Positions 7,455 through 14,408 of a stretch of 14,408 bases of DNA are shown here, one piece after another; the stretch's first letter is position 1, and every line of letters begins with the position of its first letter. A program made the position numbers and the translations under genes. Source of the stretch: an uncultured Coleofasciculus sp. (GTDB lineage: Bacteria > Cyanobacteriota > Cyanobacteriia > Cyanobacteriales > Coleofasciculaceae); contig CADCTM010000829.1 in the NCBI GenBank assembly GCA_902805485.1, positions 5,903-20,310 on the forward strand. The letters run 5' to 3'. The notes beneath the pieces were generated by a model, which worked only from the letters and a program-made list of their open reading frames with translations, searched no databases and had not been told where the DNA came from.

Positions 7455-7868
7455 TTAAGGAAGTTTGTAACTAGCCACCCGCATAACTAGTTCTCCCTGA
7501 CGCGGATCGCGGCTAAACACAAATGCACCTTCCTCTTTTTCCCCACTAGCTAAAAAGTCAATTTGTTGTTCACCTGACTCCTCCACTTCGCCATTGATTC
7601 GGAGTTCAGCAATAACCTGAACAGACTCGACTGTCTCGCCACCAGTATTTGTAATTGCAAAAGGAACATAAAACTGTCCCGGTACTTGCCGAATCTCACT
7701 AGGGCGCGTTACAGATAACACAGGAGGTTGATTTTTTTGAGTAAACCATTTGTAAATAACAAGTCCAATAATACTCGCCAAAATTAACAACGCAATACTA
7801 AATGTTATCCACTCGGCGGGTGAACGCGGCGTCTTTTGTTCCAGGGAAGATGTCTCGGTGTCGTTCAT
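7455..7868 (-). CDS. TIGR02588 family membrane-anchored protein
   Basis: The product has 137 residues and unknown function. A short cytoplasmic N terminus is followed by one membrane segment (about 20-39, rich in I, L and A) and an outward domain of about 95 residues. That domain has a beta-rich, Ig-like look, with VPFAITNTGGETVESVQV (68-85) and a charged EKEEGAFVFSRDPRQGEL near the end. I recognise it as the family catalogued as TIGR02588, usually found beside TIGR02587, as here. The start is the ATG at 7866-7868, overlapping the TGA of the upstream gene as ATGA, which implies translational coupling. A longer frame reaching 7946 only reads through the upstream coding region and was discarded. 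queE follows within about 45 bp. Confidence 0.8.
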   Translation of the reverse strand: MNDTETSSLEQKTPRSPAEWITFSIALLILASIIGLVIYKWFTQKNQPPVLSVTRPSEIRQVPGQFYVPFAITNTGGETVESVQVIAELRINGEVEESGEQQIDFLASGEKEEGAFVFSRDPRQGELVMRVASYKLP

Positions 7869-8752
7869 ATCGCAATCCGTCCGGCTGCACCGCCAATACT
7901 TGCAGGTAGCCCAAGTAACAGTGTGTAACTTAACCACAATGTCCACGGGTCTTCAAATGTTAATCGGCTGAAAAAAAACAACATAAATGCAGTTGCCAAA
8001 AGTGATAATAAATAAGATGCCACTGTCTCGCTAATTGGACGTTGAAAAATCCCTTTTTGCTGATGGCGTTTTTTCTGAGTAGTAAAGCCAGCCTCGAAAA
8101 CAATGCCATAGGAAATTATAAGTGAGGCGACAATAATGGCTAGAAGTTCTAGCGGTGAGGCAGCGGCATCTAGCATGGGAATCTCGTCAGTTGGGGCAAT
8201 ACTAAAGGCGATAATTGTTGCCCCAATTAAAGTTGCGGCAATATCAGTGAGGGTGGCGTTGAGGCTGTCGTCATCTGTTTTCTTTTTAGAATCATCATCG
8301 CTATCAGAAAATGACCAGCGATCGCCACTCAAAAATCCATCCGCCAAAGCCGCACCCAGGGCAAAGGGAACGCTTTCTAAGATTAATTTTCCCAAAGCTT
8401 CGTTTAAGGAGGTTCCTATTTTAATCTCGCCCAACAAAATTAGGAGAGATGTAGCGCAAACAATGCCAATTGTCATGGCTTCAACGCTGTCGATTACGTT
8501 ATCCAGGAATTGCTGATTTTTAGTTTTACGAAATCCAGCAGTGCGATTGAGGAGGAAAACAATAATAAAAGTAGTGAAAAGAATTGCCAGCATAATTGGT
8601 GGCGATAGCTGAGAGCCAATCCACCACACTTCCATTGTATAAAGCAGCGGAATGCCGAACAAGAAGCCACCAGAAGCACCACGAATAAAGTCGTCAAACT
8701 GATGTGACCAGGCATTGGCAGGTTGATGTTTTTTTCGACGGGTGCGTGCCAT
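7865..8752 (-). CDS. TIGR02587 family integral membrane protein
   Basis: This is a 295-residue polytopic membrane protein of unknown function. About seven or eight hydrophobic segments can be seen near residues 22-45, 50-69, 92-109, 122-141, 169-187, 200-219, 242-262 and 270-290. The N terminus is strongly basic (ARTRRKKHQ), which suggests it stays in the cytoplasm. A very acidic loop with lysines (SDSDDDSKKKTDDDS, 149-163) interrupts the middle. No transporter or enzyme motif was recognised. It matches my memory of TIGR02587, a putative integral membrane protein that pairs with TIGR02588. The start is the ATG at 8750-8752, with a weak Shine-Dalgarno. Its last four bases overlap the start of the TIGR02588 gene. 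It is the first gene of the minus-strand series that continues to gcvT. Confidence 0.8.
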   Translation of the reverse strand: MARTRRKKHQPANAWSHQFDDFIRGASGGFLFGIPLLYTMEVWWIGSQLSPPIMLAILFTTFIIVFLLNRTAGFRKTKNQQFLDNVIDSVEAMTIGIVCATSLLILLGEIKIGTSLNEALGKLILESVPFALGAALADGFLSGDRWSFSDSDDDSKKKTDDDSLNATLTDIAATLIGATIIAFSIAPTDEIPMLDAAASPLELLAIIVASLIISYGIVFEAGFTTQKKRHQQKGIFQRPISETVASYLLSLLATAFMLFFFSRLTFEDPWTLWLSYTLLLGLPASIGGAAGRIAI

Positions 8753-8843
8753 AAGTGGAAAACCCTATACGACTTTTTGGCGGCTTCGAGAGGAGAAATT
8801 TTTTAGTAATTGCGGCTCTGAGCAGGTGAAAATGGAAGTGCGG

Positions 8844-8859
8844 ACAATAATTGTATTGT
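8844..8859. promoter_or_regulatory. Small inverted repeat in the TIGR02587/dacB divergent region
   Basis: ACAATA-ATTG-TATTGT is a perfect 6-bp inverted repeat with a 4-nt centre. It is followed by AT-rich sequence (TATATACATCAAATAG) that could hold a promoter for dacB. The whole divergent gap (8753-8935) shows nothing else clear. An operator role is only suggested by position. Confidence 0.3.
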
Positions 8860-8935
8860 TATATACATCAAATAGTATCAAACCTTAAGGGTCTGGTACT
8901 TCTGTCTGTATCAAGATTGACAATTAAAAAATCTA

Positions 8936-10405
8936 ATGAAGTTTCAAGGGCTGAAAGTTTTTCGGACGCCGTTTCTACTGCTGTTGTTCAATGCACAAGT
9001 GATGCCAGGATTGGCAACGATGAACCTAAAAGCTTTGCCCAGGCAAGCTTCGGCGTCCCTTTGTCAGGCACAACTCCCAGGTGCGATTGATGCGGTGATT
9101 AATCGTCCGCAATTTCGCCGCGCCCGCTGGGGTATCTTAATTGAACCTTTATCACCTGCCACGACTCGCCCCCTCTACAGTCATGATGCTGAACGCTACT
9201 TTATCCCCGCCTCGAATGTAAAGTTACTAACAACGGCGGCAGCTTTGCGTCAACTGGGGGCAAATTTCCGGATTCGGACATCAGTTTATCAGGTAGGTAC
9301 GGCGTCGTTGCGGGTGGTGGGACGTGGCGATCCGAGTTTAACCGCTACCCAGTTAAGAGATTTGGCGCAACAACTGAAACGTCAGGGCATTCGGAATGTG
9401 CAGCAACTGATTGTTGATGATGGTTATTTTCAAGGGGATAAGATTAATCTGACTTGGGACTGGGGGGATGTGCAGTCGGATTATGGCACATCAGCTAATA
9501 GTTTGATTTTGAATCAAAATGCTGTGGAATTAAGGTTATCCCCGCAACAAGTGGGGCAACCGTTGCGAGTGACTTGGGCTGATGCGATCGCTTCTTCACA
9601 GTGGCAAGTGGAAAACAATTCCCTAACCGAAGCGGCAGCAACACCAAATTCTGTAGCGGTTACGGCGGTTTTGGGGCAGCCGTTGTTGCAAATTAAGGGT
9701 CAGCTTGCCGTTGATGCCCAACCAGAGGTGATTGGGTTGCCTGTGCTTAATCCTGCCCAGTATTTTTTAGAATATTTCCGAGAAGTATTGACAGCTCAGG
9801 GAATTAAGGTGGTACAAGCGTCTGTGGGAACAAATACAGGCACGATAAGTGAACGGGAGGTTGCCACTGTTGAGTCGCCATCCCTGGCAAAATTGTTAGT
9901 AGAAACCAATCAGGAAAGTAATAATCTTTATGCGGAGGTTTTGTTACGGACGTTGGGTGCGGTTGTTCGCGGTGACACCACGGAACTTGGTGTTAAGAAG
10001 ATCAAAGACACATTAACCGCTTTAGGAGTTAATCCCGAAAGCTATGTTTTAGCAGATGGTTCAGGGTTATCACGGCAAAACTTGGTGAGTCCAGAAGCGA
10101 TCGCTCAAACGCTCAAACGCATGGCACAAACGCCTGAAGCCTCAATTTACCGTGCTTCTTTACCTACCGCTGGTGTTAATGGTACTCTCGTGCGGCGCTT
10201 TCTGAACACATCGGCTCTCGGTAATCTTCAGGCAAAAACTGGTACATTAACAGGTGTTTCAGCCTTATCCGGTTATTTAAATGTTTCTGGCTATCAACCT
10301 TTGGTGTTCAGCTTGATGGTGAATCAATCAGACCAATCTCCGGCAATACAGCGTCAGGCGATCGATGAAATTGTTTTGTTGCTAACTCGCCTGCGTTCTT
10401 GTTGA
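8936..10405 (+). CDS. dacB: D-alanyl-D-alanine carboxypeptidase/endopeptidase (PBP4, peptidase S13)
   Basis: This 489-residue periplasmic penicillin-binding protein trims or cleaves peptidoglycan peptide cross-links. The three active-site motifs are present in order: SxxK as S93-N-V-K96, SxN as S328-N-N330, and K434-T-G436 in LQAKTGTLTGVSA. The GSGLSR motif (375-380) is also typical. The large stretch between the first two motifs is the extra domain seen in class C low-molecular-weight PBPs. The N terminus has a basic patch and a hydrophobic core (residues 12-20) that look like a signal peptide, with a possible cleavage near GLA (25-27). The start is the ATG at 8936. It has no evident Shine-Dalgarno, which is not rare in cyanobacteria. 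It stands alone on the plus strand, with HIP1 sites at 9584 and 10097. Confidence 0.95.
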   Translation: MKFQGLKVFRTPFLLLLFNAQVMPGLATMNLKALPRQASASLCQAQLPGAIDAVINRPQFRRARWGILIEPLSPATTRPLYSHDAERYFIPASNVKLLTTAAALRQLGANFRIRTSVYQVGTASLRVVGRGDPSLTATQLRDLAQQLKRQGIRNVQQLIVDDGYFQGDKINLTWDWGDVQSDYGTSANSLILNQNAVELRLSPQQVGQPLRVTWADAIASSQWQVENNSLTEAAATPNSVAVTAVLGQPLLQIKGQLAVDAQPEVIGLPVLNPAQYFLEYFREVLTAQGIKVVQASVGTNTGTISEREVATVESPSLAKLLVETNQESNNLYAEVLLRTLGAVVRGDTTELGVKKIKDTLTALGVNPESYVLADGSGLSRQNLVSPEAIAQTLKRMAQTPEASIYRASLPTAGVNGTLVRRFLNTSALGNLQAKTGTLTGVSALSGYLNVSGYQPLVFSLMVNQSDQSPAIQRQAIDEIVLLLTRLRSC

Positions 10406-10503
10406 GTTTGTTACGGTAAAAAGATCCTTTAGCTTGATGATGTCGTGCCTCAAAAAAGACTTTTCTACCAATTTCCTCAATGCTTGCTACAGATACTTTT
10501 CTT

Positions 10504-10537
10504 GCTCCTCCCCTTTATAAGGGGGTTGGGGTCGAGC
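10504..10537. repeat. GC-rich palindromic repeat, intergenic copy
   Basis: CCCCTT-TAT-AAGGGG (10510-10524) is a 6-bp stem with a 3-nt loop. It is enclosed by GCTC (10504-10507) and GAGC (10534-10537), with a GGTTGGGG stretch on the right. The order of a C-run, a short AT-rich loop, a G-run and then TTGGGG matches the element inside gcvP at 1037-1071. Confidence 0.55.
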
Positions 10538-10727
10538 TGTAGCGCCAGAAAAGGGAATTGATATTAAATACACAAGGTGCAGGAGTCAAAGATTTTCATC
10601 CTGCCTATTTTCAGAATCATGTAAACTGCACTAAAAATTTAAACCTCTATGAGCCGTTGTTGAGCGAGGGTAAAATCATTGTGCTTATCTTATTAATTTG
10701 CAAGTTTTATGTAACCGATGCTCTTGT

Positions 10728-10739
10728 TTGAGCGCTCAA
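10728..10739. repeat. 12-bp perfect palindrome
   Basis: TTGAGCGCTCAA is a perfect palindrome about 215 bp upstream of the small gene at 10954. It could be a dimeric regulator site. Nothing else supports that. Confidence 0.4.
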
Positions 10740-10953
10740 TCTTATGAACGACAACTGTAGAAGCCTCTTGCACTCTGTCTCTATAAAACTTACATTTGTT
10801 AAAGTTTAGCTCGTGTTTAAAGAGAATAAGGTATATGAAGATTTAGTGAAGGCAAGTTGAGCAACAACAGCGATCGGTAAAGCCCCCCTAACTCTAGAGA
10901 ATTAAAGCCCTATCATAAGGTGAATCTACTCTAACAACTATGAGGATAACCAC

Positions 10954-11193
10954 ATGAATAAACTATCTTCTGAAGCTAAAGCCATGCGCGCACGCATTAT
11001 TAATTGGCAGTCTCCTACCGTAGACGATTTAAAAAGTATTCGCACCGTTGAACAGATGGGAGAACAACTGTTAGACGCTATTTTGTTATATTGCCCCAAT
11101 AACCATGAGCGCTCTGAAGCCCTCGACTCTTTGGAAGTTTTGCTCACTTGGACAAGAAAATCAATCATCCGGGGAAATGGAATTGACCAATGA
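10954..11193 (+). CDS. Small protein resembling the Acb2/Tad1 hairpin domain
   Basis: This is a 79-residue, probably all-helical protein. Three helices are suggested: about 4-19, 22-47 and 51-72. The last two form a hairpin around the turn CPNNHERSEA. The stretch LYCPNNHERSEALDSLEV followed by LLTWTRKSIIRGNG resembles the pattern I remember for the Acb2/Tad1 hairpin domain (a P, then S-R-E-like residues, A-L, L-E, a W, and I-x-R). Phage Acb2 and Tad1 bind and sequester cyclic nucleotide signals from CBASS and Thoeris defence. No ligand-binding residues are assigned here, and similarity by eye over 40 residues is modest evidence. The ATG has a good Shine-Dalgarno (GAGGA, with 7 nt TAACCAC before the start). 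It stands alone: the upstream 548 bp has no gene, the downstream P450 is convergent, and no phage genes are in the window. Confidence 0.8.
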   Translation: MNKLSSEAKAMRARIINWQSPTVDDLKSIRTVEQMGEQLLDAILLYCPNNHERSEALDSLEVLLTWTRKSIIRGNGIDQ

Positions 11194-11273
11194 CAACTAG
11201 CTACTAATCTAATTGTGTAACTATGAGGTCGGAGCCACGGCATCGGGAAAATAATGCTCTAAAACCGGCTTTC

Positions 11274-12671
11274 TTAGATGCTTGTTTGCTTACCTTTTTG
11301 ATGACTAGTGATAATCATTGGTACTCCCCCGGCAGGTGTTAGGGTGATGCCACGGCGTACAGGCAGGACTTTCCGGGTATCAGCAAGTACTAGTTTAAAG
11401 TTTGAAAGCACTGTTGCTAAAACCAGTTTCATTTCAAATTGAGCAAATGCCATCCCAATACAGCGACGGTTCCCACCACCGAAGGGAAAATATTCGTAGG
11501 GTGCAAATTGACGTTCGAGAAAACGCTCTGGTTTAAATTGCTCAGGTTCTGGGTATAAATCGGAACGATGGTGGGTTAAATAAATACAAGGCGCCAGTAT
11601 TGTACCCGGTTCAAAATGGTCGCCCATTATTTCAATTGGGGACTTGACAATTCGCACAAAGGTAAATAGTAGAATTGGGTAAATTCGCAGCGTTTCTGAG
11701 CAAACGGCGTTTAAATAAGGAAGTCGGGCAATGTCTGTTGGTTCGGGCTGATCACCCAGGGTTTCCAGTTCTTTGAGTAGTTTATCGCGAACCTCTGGGA
11801 GTTGGTGAATCCAGTAAAATGCCCAAGCTAAGGCAGAAGCTGTGGTTTCATGTCCGCCAAACAGCAGAGTCATCAACTCATCGCGTAACTCAATATCGCT
11901 CATCGGTTGACCGTCTACGTCACAAGCTGACATCATTAAGCTCAGGATGTCTTCACCCGAATTGTGATTTTGTTGGCGACGTTCCTGAATTTCAGCGTAA
12001 AGTAATTGGTCAATTTGCTGTCTTAAACGCAGAAAACGCCCCCACGGACTCCAAGCACCCCAGTCTTGTTGGAGGAAGCCAAAAAACAGCAGGCTGGAAC
12101 TTAATGGGGAGTTAAAGGCATTGAGCCACAAAGTCAGGAGTTGTCTGAGTTTCTGGTAACGCTCTCCTTCATCAATGCCAAAAACCGCTCTGATAATTAC
12201 TCGCAAGGAGATTTCTTGCATGGCGGAATGGATCGGTTGAACGTTGCCAACTGTCCACTCGTTCATTACTTGCACGGTAATATCACAAATTATCTTACCG
12301 TAAGCCCGCATCCGTTCCCCATGAAACGGGGGTGTTATGAGTCGTCGTTGGGAGGCGTGGCGCTCTCCATCGAGGCGAATTAGCGAGTTTTCTCCCATAA
12401 TCGGCTCTAAACTCTTATTCAGCTCCCCTGTCGTAAACTGATGAGGGTCAGCATTGAGAACTTGCTGGATTGCTTTGGGGTGGCTTAAGACGACGATAGG
12501 GGGAAAGCCAAGCGATCGCATTGTAAAACAATCTCCATATTGCGATCGCGCTTTTTCTAAATATTCGAGTGGACGCGCAATTCCCTGAATTGTCTGGAGA
12601 ATTATGGGAGTTTTTGGTCCGTCGGGGAGTTTCGCTACAGTTTTGCTGATATTTTCGGGAAGTGTTGTCAT
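11274..12671 (-). CDS. Cytochrome P450, CYP110-like
   Basis: This 465-residue haem monooxygenase has all the core motifs. The I-helix motif is LLFGGHETTASA with E275-T276-T277. The K-helix ExxR is E326-T-L-R329. PERF lies at 381-384. The haem-binding loop is FPFGGGNRRCIG, with the thiolate ligand C404. The overall sequence, including the LPDGPKTP start and the HRSDLYPEPEQFKPERF stretch, looks like the cyanobacterial CYP110 family, whose members act on fatty acids, alkanes or terpenes. The actual substrate cannot be read from the sequence. The ATG at 12669-12671 has an AGGA ribosome binding site 9 nt upstream. The gene is intact, has no visible electron-transfer partner nearby, and is preceded by the ndhK pseudogene on the same strand. 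Confidence 0.94.
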   Translation of the reverse strand: MTTLPENISKTVAKLPDGPKTPIILQTIQGIARPLEYLEKARSQYGDCFTMRSLGFPPIVVLSHPKAIQQVLNADPHQFTTGELNKSLEPIMGENSLIRLDGERHASQRRLITPPFHGERMRAYGKIICDITVQVMNEWTVGNVQPIHSAMQEISLRVIIRAVFGIDEGERYQKLRQLLTLWLNAFNSPLSSSLLFFGFLQQDWGAWSPWGRFLRLRQQIDQLLYAEIQERRQQNHNSGEDILSLMMSACDVDGQPMSDIELRDELMTLLFGGHETTASALAWAFYWIHQLPEVRDKLLKELETLGDQPEPTDIARLPYLNAVCSETLRIYPILLFTFVRIVKSPIEIMGDHFEPGTILAPCIYLTHHRSDLYPEPEQFKPERFLERQFAPYEYFPFGGGNRRCIGMAFAQFEMKLVLATVLSNFKLVLADTRKVLPVRRGITLTPAGGVPMIITSHQKGKQTSI

Positions 12672-12735
12672 TATTAATTATCCTGTTTTGCGGCTAATTG
12701 AGTAATAGTAGAAATCGTTTACTTCCTCGCCTATT

Positions 12736-13397
12736 CTAATTCTTAAGAGCGCTGCTGGCGAGTGAGTAGAGTATATAATTGCCCGTTATAATTAGCGAAC
12801 CTGGCTTCATTTTGTGCGTGACGCTGTAGTATTGATGAGTTTGCTTAAAAGTGCATTGCTCTTGCCTCGACTCATTAGCAACTTTTTTACGAAGTTTGAT
12901 GATGGCATCAATAATCGCTTCCGGTCTTGGAGAACAACCGGGCAGATAAACCTCCACCGGATTAACTTATCGACGCCTCAAACTACGGTTGGCGAATTAG
13001 CGTTGAGCATCCTTCCTATAATTGTACAAGCCCCCATGGCGATTACATACTGGGGTGCTGGCATTTGTTCATAAAGTCGCACCAAGGCATCAGCCATTTT
13101 GCTCGTAATCGTGCCTGCGCTAATAATAACGTCGGCAGGGCGGGGACTCGCTCAAGGTTTAAAACCGAACCCTTCAAAGTCAAATAGAGAACCCAGATAA
13201 GAGGCAAATTATATAAAGCAGCAAGTTGTACAAAACATTAATAGCCACAATCTAGAAAGTCGCACCCAACTGTAGAGATAATTAACCGTTGTTATGATAA
13301 TTTTTTCGATAAATCTTGATTGATTTTGGGGTGTTAGATCGGGTTGAGTAATGTTGTTTATTCTTAACTCGTGAGTCTGATCTAATTGTAGAGAAAT
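12736..13397 (-). pseudogene. ndhK: Decayed NADH dehydrogenase subunit K gene (NDH-1)
   Basis: Joining frames on the minus strand gives a recognisable NdhK (NuoB-type) protein of the thylakoid NDH-1 complex. In order it has IIITTVNYLYSWVRLSRLW, then TTCCFI, FDFEGFGF, PADVIISAGTITSKMAD, LVRLYEQMP, YVIAMGACTI and GVDKLI, and after a frame change VEVYLPGCSPRPEAIIDAI. The cysteines expected to bind the Fe-S cluster (CC, MGAC, PGC) are all present. In-frame stops occur at 13209-13211 (TAA, where Glu is expected), 13152-13154 (TGA, where Arg is expected) and 12978-12980 (TGA, where Arg is expected). One base is missing near 12959-12961, which shifts the frame. The last part, up to the TAG at 12736, is open (from a GTG at 12957). 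The original start is unclear: the frame closes at 13398, while an out-of-frame ATG with AAGGAG upstream lies at 13399-13401. No ndhC or ndhJ is adjacent. Confidence 0.88.
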
Positions 13398-13450
13398 TCA
13401 TATTTGCGTCAGGCTCCTTTTTCTTAATTGCAACATCCGCATTGCTGGGA

Positions 13451-13466
13451 CTTCTTAATTAAGAAG
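13451..13466. repeat. 16-bp perfect palindrome
   Basis: CTTCTTAATTAAGAAG is perfectly self-complementary and lies between the ndhK pseudogene and the pirin terminator. It may be an old regulatory site or chance in AT-rich DNA. The rest of the 13402-13550 gap shows no gene. Confidence 0.45.
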
Positions 13467-13550
13467 CTAATTCCAGTATGTGCAAACTATCAGGTTTGTG
13501 CCAGTAAAGATCAAGGTTTTAAGGTGCTAACTTAAGGAGTTGTGTTTCCA

Positions 13551-13579
13551 AGTAAAAGGGGGCATCAAACGATGCCCCC
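13551..13579 (-). terminator. Rho-independent terminator of the pirin gene
   Basis: GGGGGCATC (13558-13566), loop AAAC, and GATGCCCCC (13571-13579) make a perfect 9-bp GC-rich stem. Read on the minus strand it is followed by CTTTTACTT. It lies 39 bp after the pirin stop codon. Confidence 0.85.
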
Positions 13580-13617
13580 ATATCTTAATCTGATTGTCAT
13601 CTTTAAGATTCAGCAGA

Positions 13618-14316
13618 TTATGCTAAATCAAACAGCAAAATCTCGGCATCAGTTGTCGCTTCAATCACGACTTCTTCTTCCTCACTAATTGCAGCTCCAT
13701 CACCTTTATCAAGTGGTAAATTATTCAGAATAACTTGACCCCGAGCTACCTGAACCCAAGCGTGACGCTGAGGCTTTAGAGTATGAACTATACGTTGACT
13801 TGGTTCCAAAACCGCCGCATATAATTCTACATCTTGATGAACGGTGACAGCCCCGTTTTGCCCTTCTTTGGCAGCAACTAAATGTAGTTTTCCAGGTTTC
13901 TTTGCAACTTCAAAAGTACGCTGTTCGTAACTGGCTGCTAGTCCCTCTGTTTCTGGCAAAATCCAAATTTGGAGTAAGTGAACTGAATCAATTTTTGAGT
14001 GATTGAATTCACTATGCTGAATGCCCGTACCTGCACTCATCCGCTGGATTTCACCTGGTTTAATGATTGAGCCAGTACCGATACTATCTTTATGCTCTAG
14101 TGCCCCTTCTAACACGTAGGTAATGATTTCCATATCCTTATGTCCGTGAGTGCCAAAACCTGCACCCGGACTAACGCGGTCTTCATTAATAACCCGCAAC
14201 GCCCGAAATCCCATATGCTTGGGGTTGTAATAGTTTGCAAATGAAAATGTGTGGTAAGTATTGAGCCAACCGTGATTCGCGTGACCTCGATCTTCGGATT
14301 TTCTAATTGTTATCAT
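13618..14316 (-). CDS. Pirin family protein (YhhW-like bicupin)
   Basis: This 232-residue double beta-barrel cupin has the four metal-binding residues of the N-terminal cupin in place: H57 and H59 in FGTHGHKDME, and H101 and E103 in IQHSEFN. The numbers match those I recall for E. coli YhhW, which has quercetin 2,3-dioxygenase activity in vitro. The physiological role of bacterial pirins is mostly unknown, with proposals in redox sensing and metabolism. The C-terminal cupin (about 150-232) lacks an obvious metal site, as usual. The ATG at 14314-14316 has a near-perfect Shine-Dalgarno (AGGAGGA, 14320-14326 region). The gene is monocistronic, with a strong terminator downstream. Confidence 0.93.
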   Translation of the reverse strand: MITIRKSEDRGHANHGWLNTYHTFSFANYYNPKHMGFRALRVINEDRVSPGAGFGTHGHKDMEIITYVLEGALEHKDSIGTGSIIKPGEIQRMSAGTGIQHSEFNHSKIDSVHLLQIWILPETEGLAASYEQRTFEVAKKPGKLHLVAAKEGQNGAVTVHQDVELYAAVLEPSQRIVHTLKPQRHAWVQVARGQVILNNLPLDKGDGAAISEEEEVVIEATTDAEILLFDLA

Positions 14317-14369
14317 GTTCTCCTCCTAATTGAAGAGTAGTGATCTAAAATCCCTTCTAGGAATGCCCC

Positions 14370-14391
14370 TGGCTGTAAATTTATGGCTGTA
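14370..14391. promoter_or_regulatory. Direct repeat upstream of the pirin gene
   Basis: TGGCTGTA occurs twice (14370-14377 and 14384-14391), 14 bp start to start, about 55-75 bp upstream of the pirin ATG. It could be a regulator site in the promoter region. The window ends soon after, so the context is incomplete. Confidence 0.3.
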
Positions 14392-14408
14392 TTTTTCCTA
14401 TAGTTAAA

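Larger units (their letters stand above)
10406..10953. other. 548-bp stretch without a convincing gene
   Basis: I found no open frame with both a plausible start and family-like content on either strand. The stretch holds a GC-rich hairpin repeat near 10504, a 12-bp perfect palindrome at 10728, and long AT-rich parts. The 3' part presumably carries the promoter of the small gene at 10954. A small RNA cannot be excluded. Confidence 0.6.

Noticed and set aside
7869..7946. 26-codon N-terminal extension of the TIGR02588 protein
   Set aside because: It overlaps the conserved end of the TIGR02587 coding region; the ATG at 7866-7868 gives a clean ATGA overlap and a normal cytoplasmic N terminus before the membrane segment.
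11216..11273. Short open frame downstream of the P450 on the minus strand that reads like a protein tail (RKPVLEHYFPDAVAPTS)
   Set aside because: It is under 25 codons, has no start, and the P450 already has normal length; a frameshifted C-terminal tail could not be supported.
12814..13074. 86-codon open frame on the plus strand across the ndhK remnant
   Set aside because: It is antisense to the recognisable ndhK sequence and has no features of its own.
1..14408. CRISPR arrays, insertion sequences, tRNA or rRNA genes
   Set aside because: No regularly spaced repeats, no transposase-like frames with terminal inverted repeats, and no tRNA- or rRNA-like sequence were seen on either strand.

Overview
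The window comes from a cyanobacterial chromosome, probably a filamentous or otherwise large-genome lineage. Eight full copies of the HIP1 octamer GCGATCGC occur (starting at 429, 806, 3480, 8318, 9584, 10097, 12512 and 12542). The proteins have a cyanobacterial look: glycine cleavage proteins, a CYP110-like P450, the TIGR02587/TIGR02588 pair and an NDH-1 NdhK remnant. No prophage, transposase, tRNA, rRNA or CRISPR array was seen.

Layout. (1) 1-240 is the 3' end of a plus-strand RmlD-like sugar-nucleotide reductase, followed by a GC-rich hairpin. (2) 372-6025 holds the glycine decarboxylase genes gcvP, gcvH and gcvT on the minus strand. A plus-strand membrane-anchored alpha/beta hydrolase sits between gcvH and gcvT. 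GcvP, GcvH and GcvT are the P, H and T proteins that oxidise glycine to CO2, NH3 and methylene-tetrahydrofolate, a photorespiratory step in cyanobacteria; the L protein is not here. (3) 4877-8752 is a co-directional minus-strand series with small gaps: TIGR02587 membrane protein, TIGR02588 anchored protein (ATGA overlap), queE, a DJ-1/PfpI protein and gcvT. (4) 8936-10405 is dacB (PBP4-type, peptidase S13) on the plus strand. A 548-bp stretch without a gene follows, then a 79-aa plus-strand gene that resembles the Acb2/Tad1 cyclic-nucleotide sponge hairpin domain. (5) 11274-12671 is a cytochrome P450 on the minus strand. Behind its promoter lies a decayed ndhK pseudogene with three in-frame stops and one frameshift. 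(6) 13618-14316 is a pirin with a clear terminator.

Most worth a second look: the Acb2/Tad1-like gene outside any visible phage context; the ndhK pseudogene, which only shows when broken frames are joined; a GC-rich palindromic repeat that appears to sit in frame inside gcvP; the translationally coupled TIGR02587/88 membrane pair of unknown function; and two structured intergenic regions flanking gcvH. All assignments were made by eye from motifs and remembered family sequences, with no database search.
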